A DNA stretch of 64,000 nucleotides from Demequina soli (GTDB lineage Bacteria > Actinomycetota > Actinomycetes > Actinomycetales > Demequinaceae), in NCBI RefSeq assembly GCF_000971195.1, contig NZ_BBLZ01000002.1, forward strand, positions 372,001 to 436,000, read 5' to 3'. Under the pieces are notes generated by a model. It ran no database searches, was not told the DNA's origin, and saw only the letters and a list, made by a program, of their open reading frames with translations. Below, in pieces: positions 10,901 through 18,614 of the stretch; positions within the stretch are counted from its first letter, which is position 1, and each line of letters begins with the position of its first letter. The position numbers were made by a program, and so were the translations under genes.

Positions 10901-11908
10901 ATGTCGCTCACCACCGCACCCGCCGCATCGTCCACCGACGACGCGCTCGCGAGCGAGCCGCAGCGTCCCCGCCGCGTCCCCGCGATCGGCAAGTCGTTCG
11001 CGATGTTCCGCAACGGCAAGTCGCTCACCGGGCTGGCGATCCTGGGCGTGTTCGTCGTGATCGCGGTGTTCGCGCCGCTCATCGCGCCGTACGACCCGCT
11101 CGAGAAGGACTTCACCGCCCTGCGCCAGGGCCCGTCCGCCGCCCACTGGCTGGGCACCACCCACATGGGCGAGGACGTGTTCAGCCAGGTGGTCTACGGC
11201 ACGCGCGGCGTGCTCGTCGTGGGCTTCCTCGCGGGCATCATCGCGACCTTCGTGGCGGTGCTCGTCGGCGTCGCCGCCGGCTACTGGTCGGGCTGGAAGT
11301 CGGAGTCGCTGTCCGCGCTCACCAACGTGTTCCTGGTGATCCCAGGCCTGCCGCTCATCATCATCGTGGCCTCGCAGTACGAGGACCCGCCGCTCATCCT
11401 GGTCGCGGGCGTCCTCGCGATCACCGGCTGGGCGTGGGGCGCGCGCGTGCTGCGCGCGCAGACGATGTCGCTGCGCAACAGGGACTTCGTGCAGGCCGCC
11501 AAGGCCAACGGCGAGAAGCTATGGCGCATCATCGCGGTCGAGATGCTGCCCAACCTCACGGCGATCATCGCGTCGAGCTTCGTGGGCACCGTGACCGCCG
11601 CGGTGCTGGGCCTCACCACGCTGGCGTTCATCGGCGTCATCCCCATCACCAACCTCAACTGGGGCACCATCCTGTTCTGGGCGCAGCAGAACGGTGCGTT
11701 CCCCGACTACTGGTGGTGGTACGTGCCGGCCGGCCTGTGCATCGCGCTGCTGGGCATGGCGCTGTCGCTCATCAACTTCGGCATCGACGAGTACGTCAAC
11801 CCGCGCCTGCGCTCCGCCGGCGAGCGGGCCCGCGCCATGCGCAAGAAGGGCCTCGCCATGGACGGGGGCGTCACCGAGGTGCGGGTGGGGCAGGGGTCCG
11901 CGCCGTAA
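10901..11908 (+). CDS. ABC importer permease (DppC type)
   Basis: A 335-residue second permease. A cytosolic N-terminal stretch of about 40 residues leads into the first helix (LAILGVFVVIAVFAPLIAPY), the DppC hallmark, and the EAA-type loop includes NRDFVQAAKANGEKLW. It completes a five-part importer (binding protein, two ATPases, two permeases) with the GH3 gene at the head of the run. Its TAA stop (11906-11908) lies inside the first copy of a palindromic repeat, so the repeat has been placed exactly at the gene end. A decamer copy (10924) encodes Ala-Ser-Ser near the N terminus. Confidence 0.93.
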   Translation: MSLTTAPAASSTDDALASEPQRPRRVPAIGKSFAMFRNGKSLTGLAILGVFVVIAVFAPLIAPYDPLEKDFTALRQGPSAAHWLGTTHMGEDVFSQVVYGTRGVLVVGFLAGIIATFVAVLVGVAAGYWSGWKSESLSALTNVFLVIPGLPLIIIVASQYEDPPLILVAGVLAITGWAWGARVLRAQTMSLRNRDFVQAAKANGEKLWRIIAVEMLPNLTAIIASSFVGTVTAAVLGLTTLAFIGVIPITNLNWGTILFWAQQNGAFPDYWWWYVPAGLCIALLGMALSLINFGIDEYVNPRLRSAGERARAMRKKGLAMDGGVTEVRVGQGSAP

Positions 11909-11962
11909 CTTTGTGATTCGCAGCGGATTTGCCGGGGGTCTGCGGGGTGGATGCTCAAAGTT
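11907..11962. repeat. Palindromic element copy 1 (56 bp, AACTTTG...CAAAGTT)
   Basis: Begins AACTTTG and ends CAAAGTT, the terminal inverted heptamer of this family. It contains TCTGC 19 nt from the right end, a position shared with copies 2, 3 and 5. The left end overlaps the stop codon of the permease gene. It is followed by a G/C-rich spacer (GCTCGGCGGCTCGC) that also follows copy 2. Confidence 0.8.
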
Positions 11963-11988
11963 GTGCTCGGCGGCTCGCTCGGCTCCTC

Positions 11989-12044
11989 AACTTTGCGATT
12001 CCCAGCGGATTCGACGCCGGTCTGCACAGCGGGATCGCAAAGTT
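11989..12044. repeat. Palindromic element copy 2 (56 bp)
   Basis: The best-preserved tandem copy. Arms AACTTTGCGAT and ATCGCAAAGTT pair, and the match extends to about 14 bp with one extra base on the left. TCTGC lies 19 nt from the right end. It is separated from copy 1 by 26 bp and followed by a similar GCTCGGTGGCTCGC spacer, so the repeating unit is longer than the palindrome itself. Confidence 0.8.
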
Positions 12045-12101
12045 CTGCTCGGTGGCTCGCGCGGCTCCGGGCCGGCGTGCGGTCGCGTTGCTCGGTCGCG
12101 C

Positions 12102-12158
12102 AACTTTGAGGATCTGACCTGTTCCGCCCGCCCTTCTGCGGGCTGGATGCTCAAAGTA
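12102..12158. repeat. Palindromic element copy 3 (57 bp)
   Basis: Starts AACTTTGAGGATC and ends GATGCTCAAAGTA, with one terminal mismatch. TCTGC is again 19 nt from the right end. It is less well preserved than copy 2. A spacer with GCGAGGCGGCTTGCTCGG follows, related to the spacers after copies 1 and 2. Confidence 0.75.
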
Positions 12159-12283
12159 GTGCGAGGCGGCTTGCTCGGTGAGCGTGGGACCGCATCCGCC
12201 TGACCTCGCGCCCGCAAAGCGGGATTTCCCATCTGCCGTGTCCCGGCGGTTCAGGGTCGCCGTCCGCCCCGCCGGGAACGCGA

Positions 12284-12321
12284 CGATGCGGGAGCCGGGT
12301 GGCCCTCCGGCTCCCGCATCG
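12284..12321 (-). terminator. Terminator of galactanase gene
   Basis: A perfect 15-bp stem (12284-12298 with 12307-12321) and an 8-nt loop lie 8 bp beyond the galactanase stop. There is no U tract. Confidence 0.8.
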
Positions 12322-12328
12322 CGCCCTG

Positions 12329-13939
12329 TCAGTCCGAGCTGTCCTTCGCGAACGTCGCGAAGGAGGCATCGAGCTGGCGGCTGTTGAAGTCGAACATCGC
12401 CTGGTTCTCCCACTCGTTGCCCGACGTCGAGTCGGCGGGGTCCCACCCTGCCCCGGCGACCGCCGTCCACGCGGGCTCCCAGTAGATGACCCCGAGACCG
12501 CGACCGCCGGGGGCGCCAGCGACGACATCCTGGACCGCCCGGACCCACGCCGCCTGCCCGGCGGCGCTCGCCGGGTAGCCCGACACCAGCTCCGCGGACG
12601 TGTCTATCACGTTGGTAGCGGCGGGCGTGTCGTCCGACAGGGTGAACGGGTAGGCCGTCTCGACCACGATGACGTCCTTGTTGTAGGTGGACGACACGCC
12701 GCTGATCACGGTCTGGAGGTTGCCCAGGCCCCCGTGCCAGTAGCCGTAGTACGACAGCCCGATGATGTCGTAGGGCACCGAGCGCGCGGTCATGGCGTCC
12801 AGCCACCAGGTGAGGCCCGAGACGCCGGAGCCGATGTCGGTGAGGTGCAGGACCACCTTGGTGGACGGGAATACCGCCTTCGCGGCGTTGGAACCGGCGG
12901 TGAGGAAGCCCGCGAGGTTGTTCCACTGCGCGCCCGCGACGCCGTCGGTGGTGTCGACGTCGTAGGACTGGCCGTACGGCCAGAGCATGCCCGGGTTGAT
13001 CTCGTTGCCCACCTGGACGTAGTCGACCGTGACGCCGGCGTTCTTCAGCGCGGTCAGAGTCGAGGTTGTATGCGTCGCGAGCGAGCTGGTCATCTGCGCG
13101 ACCGTCTGGCCCGCCCAGGCGCTCGGCACGTACTGCTTCCCGGGGTCGGCCCACGTGTCCGAGTAGTGGAAGTCGACCATGATCTTCATGCCGTACGCCT
13201 GCGCGCGCTTCGCAGCGGTCACGACCTTCGAAGCGGTGTTGTATCCGTCCGCTGGGTTGACCCACACCTTGAATCGCGCCACGTTAGCGCCCGCGTTGCC
13301 GAAGGCCTTGAACGGGTCGATCTGGGCGCCGGACGACGTGTAGTAACGGCCGCCGAACGCCTCGTTCTTGAGGACGGAGCTCAGGTCCGCGCCGCGGATC
13401 GCGCGCGAGACCTTGCCCGTCGACAGGGTGGCCTCGTCCATATGCGCCCACGCGCCGGCCGACCCGCTCGTGTACAGGGAGACATAGCAGGTGGTGCTAG
13501 TCGCGTTGAAGGACACGGCGAGGCGCACCCAGCCGTTGCCGTTGGTGGTGTCGGGGACCGTGCGGTACTCGGTCGTGCCGCAGCCGGTGACCTGAAGGCG
13601 TGAGGTGCCGAGGCCGCCGCCGGAGCGGACCTTCGCGCTGAACGTCCACCAGCCCGTGCCGGTGAGGGTGACTGCCTGGTACGTGGTGACCGAGCCGGAT
13701 GCCGCGAGGTAGTGGTTGAGGCGGTTCGAGCCGGCGGAGCCGCCGGATGCGACAGTCGACGCCGACGTCGTCCCGGACACGCTCCAGCCGGACAGCCCGG
13801 ACTCGAAACCACCGTTGGTGACGGCGCCGGCCGCCGCGGTGGCGGACGATGCGGCGGCGCCGGCGGCGGTCGCGGCAAGCGCGGCTGCGATGAGGGCGGC
13901 GACGATCCGTCGCCTCGTGGGTGCAGGTGACACAGGCAT
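12329..13939 (-). CDS. Secreted GH53 arabinogalactan endo-beta-1,4-galactanase
   Basis: A 536-residue secreted enzyme that cuts beta-1,4-galactan side chains of pectin. A signal peptide covers about residues 1-38 (basic MPVSPAPTRRR, then an alanine-rich core). Residues about 40-175 form a carbohydrate-binding beta-sandwich starting NGGFESGLSGWS. The GH53 barrel begins RGADLSSVLKNEAFGG and carries the acid/base Glu313 in VQVGNEINPGMLWP and the nucleophile Glu427 in VVETAYPF. It is a single-gene unit, convergent with the importer, with a LacI-type operator upstream. Together with GH3 and the importer it suggests galactan or galacto-oligosaccharide use. Confidence 0.94.
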   Translation of the reverse strand: MPVSPAPTRRRIVAALIAAALAATAAGAAASSATAAAGAVTNGGFESGLSGWSVSGTTSASTVASGGSAGSNRLNHYLAASGSVTTYQAVTLTGTGWWTFSAKVRSGGGLGTSRLQVTGCGTTEYRTVPDTTNGNGWVRLAVSFNATSTTCYVSLYTSGSAGAWAHMDEATLSTGKVSRAIRGADLSSVLKNEAFGGRYYTSSGAQIDPFKAFGNAGANVARFKVWVNPADGYNTASKVVTAAKRAQAYGMKIMVDFHYSDTWADPGKQYVPSAWAGQTVAQMTSSLATHTTSTLTALKNAGVTVDYVQVGNEINPGMLWPYGQSYDVDTTDGVAGAQWNNLAGFLTAGSNAAKAVFPSTKVVLHLTDIGSGVSGLTWWLDAMTARSVPYDIIGLSYYGYWHGGLGNLQTVISGVSSTYNKDVIVVETAYPFTLSDDTPAATNVIDTSAELVSGYPASAAGQAAWVRAVQDVVAGAPGGRGLGVIYWEPAWTAVAGAGWDPADSTSGNEWENQAMFDFNSRQLDASFATFAKDSSD

Positions 13940-13976
13940 CCTCCTTGATGCGCGGGTGTAGGCGCACGTCCACGAT

Positions 13977-13996
13977 GACTGTGCGCGCTCACAGTC
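13977..13996 (-). promoter_or_regulatory. LacI-type operator of galactanase gene
   Basis: GACTGTG-N6-CACAGTC is a perfect inverted repeat 38 bp upstream of the galactanase start. Read on the minus strand its core is TGTGAGCGCGCACA, the symmetric TGTGAGCG type bound by LacI/GalR-family repressors. A second half site (GACTGTGAGCG on the minus strand, 14085-14095) lies about 100 bp further upstream. No LacI gene is in the window. Confidence 0.65.
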
Positions 13997-14162
13997 CTAT
14001 CACCTCTCGAGGGGCGGCGCGCGGTGAAAGTGACGGGTCGCCGTGCCCGGATCGACGGTCGGCTCGGATGATCCGTGCTCGGAACGCTCACAGTCTGCTC
14101 CCGGCAGATGCCCCGGGACGACCCGCTCAACGCGCCCCGCACATCGTCCACCCCGGACAGCA

Positions 14163-14196
14163 CGAAGGCCCGGGACCTCACGGTCCCGGGCCTTCG
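14163..14196 (-). terminator. Terminator of DUF3107 gene
   Basis: A perfect 15-bp stem with a TCAC loop lies 23 bp beyond the DUF3107 stop. Just upstream on the plus strand is CACATCGTCC followed by CGGACAGCACGA, a phrase that also precedes the purE terminator at 56444. Confidence 0.85.
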
Positions 14197-14219
14197 CTGC
14201 TCAGATGATGGGGTGAGGC

Positions 14220-14438
14220 CTACGCCTCGAAGCCGACGCGGCGCTTGGTCTCCTCGCCGATGTCGACGTAGCCCACGGACGCGCCCGGCACGACCACGCG
14301 GCGGCCCTTGGCGTCCGTGATGTCGAGCGTGCCGCCCGCCAGCGCGCCGGCGACCGCGGCCGCCACGGCGTCCGCCGTCATGTCGGTGTCGATCGCGATC
14401 TCGCGGGACACGTTCTGCACGCCGATCCTGATCTCCAT
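14220..14438 (-). CDS. DUF3107 small protein
   Basis: A 72-residue protein. MEIRIGVQNVSREI opens it and GASVGYVDIGEE with a basic-acidic end closes it, matching the DUF3107 family found across actinobacteria next to AdnAB and DUF3152 genes. The ATG at 14438 is chosen because GGAGG lies 5 nt upstream; an ATG four codons earlier lacks a site. Its biochemical role is unknown. It diverges from the DUF3152 gene across about 50 bp. Confidence 0.85.
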   Translation of the reverse strand: MEIRIGVQNVSREIAIDTDMTADAVAAAVAGALAGGTLDITDAKGRRVVVPGASVGYVDIGEETKRRVGFEA

Positions 14439-14476
14439 GGCCGCCTCCATTGCTCGTGATGCCCGATGTCTGCCCT

Positions 14477-14488
14477 TATCCTAGGGCG
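14477..14488 (+). promoter_or_regulatory. -10 box for a leaderless DUF3152 mRNA
   Basis: TATCCT (14477-14482), 6 nt, then ATG at 14489. No Shine-Dalgarno sequence is present. Confidence 0.6.
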
Positions 14489-15385
14489 ATGAATCGGCGG
14501 TCCGGAGGCCTGTTCGCGGGCAGGGGAATCGCCCTTCCCGGCGTGCTCGTGACCCTGGCGACGGTCGTGGTGTGCTTCGCGCTCGGCCTCGGCGCGGGGT
14601 GGGTGACCGCGCAGGTCCCCGACTGGTACCGCGCCTGGAGCGCCGATCCGCAGCCCAGCGCCTCCCCGTCGGCGAGCGACACCCCGACGCGCGACGTGAG
14701 CCTGCCCACGCTCGAGCCGATCACGCGTGAGCTGGACGACGCCGACGCCGCGGCCGGCGTCGTGAGCCTCACGGTCCCCGAGCGCGGCGAGGGCACCTTC
14801 ACCGCCGTCACCGGCGCGGAGCCCACGTCGGCGTCGCCGTCGGCCTCCGCCGAGGCGACGACCGTGCCCACCCGCTACGTGCGCATCGACGTCGAGGACG
14901 GCGTCACCGTCGACGAGGACGCGCTCGTCCGCTTCGTCATGGACACGCTCAACGACAACCGCGGCTGGGGCTCCGACGGCCGCATGCGCTTCGTGCTCAC
15001 GGACGGCGCCGCGGACGTGCGCGTCGTGCTCGCGAGCCCGTACACCGTCGCCGCGCGCTGCCCCAAGCCGCACACGGCCGCCACGCTGACGGGCGGCGAC
15101 GGCAGCGGGTCTAGCCCCGCGCCGTCCGCCGACGCCGAGCTGCCGTGCGCGTCCCAGGGCATCGCCCCCATCTCGCTGTACGACTGGACCGCCGGCGTGG
15201 CCCCCTACCGCGACCACCGCACGGCCGCACGCGAGTACCTCGTCAACCACGCGGTCGGCCACGTGCTCGGCGAGGAGGACCAGACGTGCGAGTCCGGACG
15301 GGCCGCCGTCATGGTGAACCAGCCGCGGATGCCGCAGGCCTGCTCCACGAACCCGTGGCCGTACCCCGACGCCTCGACGTCCTAG
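14489..15385 (+). CDS. DUF3152 membrane-anchored protein with altered metallopeptidase motif
   Basis: A 298-residue protein. One N-terminal membrane helix (VLVTLATVVVCFALGLGAGW) is followed by a Ser/Pro/Thr-rich linker to about residue 130 and a DUF3152 domain that should lie outside the cell. In the family the C-terminal part carries a zincin-like NHEVGH motif. Here the stretch reads LVNHAVGHVLGEEDQTC: the expected catalytic Glu is Ala, and Glu stands where a third His is usual. It may be a pseudo-enzyme. The ATG at 14489 has a -10 box 6 nt upstream. It sits next to DUF3107 and upstream of AdnA, as in many actinobacteria. Confidence 0.82.
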   Translation: MNRRSGGLFAGRGIALPGVLVTLATVVVCFALGLGAGWVTAQVPDWYRAWSADPQPSASPSASDTPTRDVSLPTLEPITRELDDADAAAGVVSLTVPERGEGTFTAVTGAEPTSASPSASAEATTVPTRYVRIDVEDGVTVDEDALVRFVMDTLNDNRGWGSDGRMRFVLTDGAADVRVVLASPYTVAARCPKPHTAATLTGGDGSGSSPAPSADAELPCASQGIAPISLYDWTAGVAPYRDHRTAAREYLVNHAVGHVLGEEDQTCESGRAAVMVNQPRMPQACSTNPWPYPDASTS

Positions 15386-15437
15386 GTCCCGGCGAGGGCG
15401 GGACCGCGATGTCGGACCCCTCTGGTGGGATAGGCGC

Positions 15438-18400
15438 ATGACCGCGCTCCGCCTCCTGGCCGCCGCCGCGCCCGCGCCCCTGCCCGCGCCGGACGATGCG
15501 CAGGCGGCGGTGGTCGAGGCCGCCCTCGCCCCCGCGGGGGTCGGGAACGCCGGCCACCTCGTCGTCGTGGGCGGGGCCGGGACCGGCAAGACCGTCCTCG
15601 CGGCCACACTCGTGCTGGAGGCCGTCCGCCGCGGCACCGACCCGTCCCGGCTGCTCGTGCTGTCCGCGACCCGCTCGGCCGCCGCGCGCCTGCGCGACCG
15701 CGTCTCCCTCGCCCTCGACCGGCCCGTGGGCGCGCCCGTGGTCCGCACCGCCGCATCGGCCGCCCACGCGATCCTGGCCGCCCACGCGACCGCGCTCGGC
15801 GAGCCGCCGCCGGTGCTCGTCACGGGCGCCGAGCAGGACCAGATCCTGCGCGAGCTGCTCGACGGCCACCGCCGCGGCGAGGGGCGCGTGCCCGACTGGG
15901 GCGGCGCGGTGCCGCCCGAGGCGACCGTGCTGGCGGGGTTCCGCGCAGAGCTGCGCGACCTCCTCATGCGCGCGAGCGAGGCCGGGCTCGAGCCCGCCGA
16001 CCTGGCGGCGCTCGGCGCGCGCGCCGGCCGTCCCGAGTGGGCGGCCGCCGCGTCCGTGATGGACGAGTACGACGCGATCCTCGGCTGGCGGTCGTTGACC
16101 CAGGATCAGGGCGCGCGCTTCGACCCGGCCGTCGTCGTCGCGCAGGCCGCCCACGTCCTCACGCGCTGGGACGCGCCCGGCGACGCCCCCGCGTGGGACC
16201 TCGTGGTGGTGGACGATGCGCAGGACCTCACCCAGGCGGGCATCCACCTGCTGCGCGCGCTCGCGGGCGGCGGGGCACGGCTCGTGCTGCTGGGCAACGC
16301 CGACGAGGCGGTGCAGGGCTACCGCGGCGCGGTCCCGGCGGTGCTCGCGGCCGCGACCGGGACCGAGGGGCCCGCCGGCCTCGGTGCCGCGCTCATGCGC
16401 CTCGGCCCCGGCCATCGTCAGGCGGGCGCGCTCGCGGCCGTCACCGCCGCCGCGGTGAGCCGCATCGGCACCGTCGGCGCCGGCTCCGCGCGCGTCGCCG
16501 TCCCCGCGCCGGACGGGCCGGAGGGCGTGGAGATCCTGGTCGCCGCGCATCGTCACGCGCACTCGCGCGCCGTCGCGCAGGCGCTGCGCCGCGCGCGGCA
16601 CGGGCTCGACGGGCCCGAGACGCCGTGGGGCGAGATGGTGGTGATCGCGCGCTCGAGCGCCCGGCTGCGGGAGATCCGCGCCGACCTCGCGGCCGCCGAC
16701 ATCCCGTGCGAGACCCTGGGCGACGGCACCGCGCTGCACGCCGAGCCGGCCGTCGCGCCGCTCCTCACCCTCATGCGTCGGGCCGCCGCGCTCGCCCGCG
16801 GAGAGGCGGAGCCGTGGGAGGAGGCCGAGGCGGTCGAGCTGCTCGGCTCACGGATCGTGGGCATCGACCCGGTCGCGCTGAGGCGCCTGCGCCGCGCGCT
16901 GGTCAAGGAGGAGCGCCGCGGCGGGGGAGCGCGCACGTCCGCGGAGCTGCTGGTCGAGGCGGTCGAGGCGCCCGCGCGGTGGGCGTCCCTGGGCACGCCC
17001 GAGGCGCGGCTGGCCGAGCGCGCCTCGCGCGCGCTGCACGCGGGCGCCGCGGCGGCCGGGGGCGGCACGCCCGCCACCGTCGCGTGGGCCGTGTGGGACG
17101 CGCTCGGCGTCGCCGACGACTGGCGCGCTGCCGCGCTCGCCGGCTCCGCCAGGGATGATGCCGACCTCGACGCCGTGATCGCGCTCATGCGAGCCGCGAA
17201 CATCTACGTCGAGCGCATGCCGTCCGCGTCGGTGGAGTCGTTCGTCGAGCACCTCGAGGGCCAGGACTTCGCGCCCGACACGCTCGGCGCGCGGGCGCGG
17301 GTCGAGGACGCCGTCGCGTTCTGCACGCCCGCCTCCGCCGCCGGACGCGAGTGGGACGTCGTCGTGGTGGGCGGGCTCGAGGAGGGTGCGTGGCCCGACA
17401 CGCGGCTGCGCGACGCCGTCCTGGGCGCGCAGCAGCTCGCGGAGATCGTGGCCGGCCGCGCCGAGGCGACGCCGCTCGAGCCGAGGGCGCGCGCCGCGTG
17501 GGCCCGCGCCGCCCGCCGCGCCGTCGTGGACGACGAGACCCGTGCCTTCGCCGTCGCGGTCTCCCGCGCCCGCCGCCGCCTCGTCCTCGCCTGCGTCGAC
17601 GGCGAGGATCAGCGCCCGTCGCGCTACCTCGCGTGGGCCGGCGCCGCGGCCGGCGTCGATTCCGTGCGCGACGACGCCACGCCGCGGGTCACGGATCTGC
17701 GATCGGCCGTCGCGGCCGTGCGGGCCGGCGCGGCCGACCTGGCCGACGCGTCCGCCGACGACCGTGCCCGTCACGTCGAGATCCTCGCCCGCCTCGCCGC
17801 GATGGGCGTCGCCGGAGCGCATCCGGACGAGTGGCACGGCGTCCCGGCGCCGTCGACCGACGCCGCGATGTGGGAGGACGACCAGCCGGTGCGCGTGTCC
17901 CCGTCGCGCCTCGAGGCGCTCGAGACGTGCCCCCTGCGGTGGGCCCTCGAGACCGCAGGCGGCAACGCGGCGGCGTCGGAGAAGCAGAGCCTCGGCACGC
18001 TCGTCCACGAGGTCGCCGCCGCGCTGCCCCAGGGCACGCACGCGGAGCTGGCCGCCGCGCTCGAGGAGCGCTGGCCCGACATCGCCGGCACCGCGACGTG
18101 GCCCGATCGCGTCCTCAAGGACCGCGCCGACGCGATGGTCCGCCGCCTCGCCGGCTACGTCGCGAGCGTCACGGCGGGGGAGGTGCGCGTCGAGCAGCCG
18201 TTCAGCGTGCAGATCGGCCGCGCGGTCGTGGCGGGCAGCGCCGACCGCGTCGAGGTCACGGGGGGCCGCGCGCGCATCGTCGACCTCAAGACGGGTCAGG
18301 CGGTGTCCAAGAAGGACGCCGAGGAGCACGCGCAGCTCGCGATGTACCAGCTGGCCGCCGACCACGGCGGCTTCGGCGGCGTGGAGGAGGCCGACGGCGC

Positions 18401-18614
18401 GGCGCTCGTGTTCGTGGGCGGCTCGACGCAGGGCGCGAGCGAGCGGGCGCAGCCCGCGATCGACGTGGAGAAGGAGAAGGTGCGCCTGACGCAGGCGGTC
18501 GACACGATGGCGCAGGGCACCTTCGCCGCCATCACCAACGACCGCTGCGCCTCGTGCCCCGTGCGACGCTCGTGCCCCGCGTGGCCGAGCGGAAGGCAGG
18601 TGACGGACGGATGA
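15438..18614 (+). CDS. adnA: AdnA-type helicase-nuclease subunit
   Basis: A 1058-residue DNA end-processing subunit. The N-terminal UvrD-like ATPase has Walker A GGAGTGKT near residue 50 and Walker B VVVDDAQD. The C terminus is a RecB/AddB-type nuclease with VDLKTG (about residue 948) and a cysteine set (ETCPLRW far upstream, then CASCPVRRSCPAW at the end) that binds an iron-sulfur cluster in AddB/AdnA proteins. With AdnB it resects double-strand breaks, replacing RecBCD in many actinobacteria. The ATG overlap with adnB (18611-18614) shows coupling. The start is ATG 15438; a TGGGAT 6 nt upstream hints at another leaderless start. Confidence 0.9.
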   Translation: MTALRLLAAAAPAPLPAPDDAQAAVVEAALAPAGVGNAGHLVVVGGAGTGKTVLAATLVLEAVRRGTDPSRLLVLSATRSAAARLRDRVSLALDRPVGAPVVRTAASAAHAILAAHATALGEPPPVLVTGAEQDQILRELLDGHRRGEGRVPDWGGAVPPEATVLAGFRAELRDLLMRASEAGLEPADLAALGARAGRPEWAAAASVMDEYDAILGWRSLTQDQGARFDPAVVVAQAAHVLTRWDAPGDAPAWDLVVVDDAQDLTQAGIHLLRALAGGGARLVLLGNADEAVQGYRGAVPAVLAAATGTEGPAGLGAALMRLGPGHRQAGALAAVTAAAVSRIGTVGAGSARVAVPAPDGPEGVEILVAAHRHAHSRAVAQALRRARHGLDGPETPWGEMVVIARSSARLREIRADLAAADIPCETLGDGTALHAEPAVAPLLTLMRRAAALARGEAEPWEEAEAVELLGSRIVGIDPVALRRLRRALVKEERRGGGARTSAELLVEAVEAPARWASLGTPEARLAERASRALHAGAAAAGGGTPATVAWAVWDALGVADDWRAAALAGSARDDADLDAVIALMRAANIYVERMPSASVESFVEHLEGQDFAPDTLGARARVEDAVAFCTPASAAGREWDVVVVGGLEEGAWPDTRLRDAVLGAQQLAEIVAGRAEATPLEPRARAAWARAARRAVVDDETRAFAVAVSRARRRLVLACVDGEDQRPSRYLAWAGAAAGVDSVRDDATPRVTDLRSAVAAVRAGAADLADASADDRARHVEILARLAAMGVAGAHPDEWHGVPAPSTDAAMWEDDQPVRVSPSRLEALETCPLRWALETAGGNAAASEKQSLGTLVHEVAAALPQGTHAELAAALEERWPDIAGTATWPDRVLKDRADAMVRRLAGYVASVTAGEVRVEQPFSVQIGRAVVAGSADRVEVTGGRARIVDLKTGQAVSKKDAEEHAQLAMYQLAADHGGFGGVEEADGAALVFVGGSTQGASERAQPAIDVEKEKVRLTQAVDTMAQGTFAAITNDRCASCPVRRSCPAWPSGRQVTDG

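Larger units (their letters stand above)
11909..12328. other. 420-bp non-coding gap with three tandem repeats and a terminator
   Basis: This gap separates the importer operon (plus strand) from the galactanase gene (minus strand). It holds palindromic element copies 1-3, a further inverted repeat (12241-12277, arms CCCGGCGG/CCGCCGGG) and the galactanase terminator. Open frames crossing it on both strands have no recognisable product and no start signal, so I do not call a gene. Confidence 0.75.

Noticed and set aside
11907-12158. CRISPR array
   Set aside because: Three tandem repeats look superficially similar, but units are palindromic, diverged and spaced irregularly (26 and 57 bp), with related rather than unique spacers and no cas genes.
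11955-13265. A minus-strand frame crossing the tandem repeats
   Set aside because: It would place coding sequence over three palindromic elements and a terminator, and it competes with the galactanase frame.
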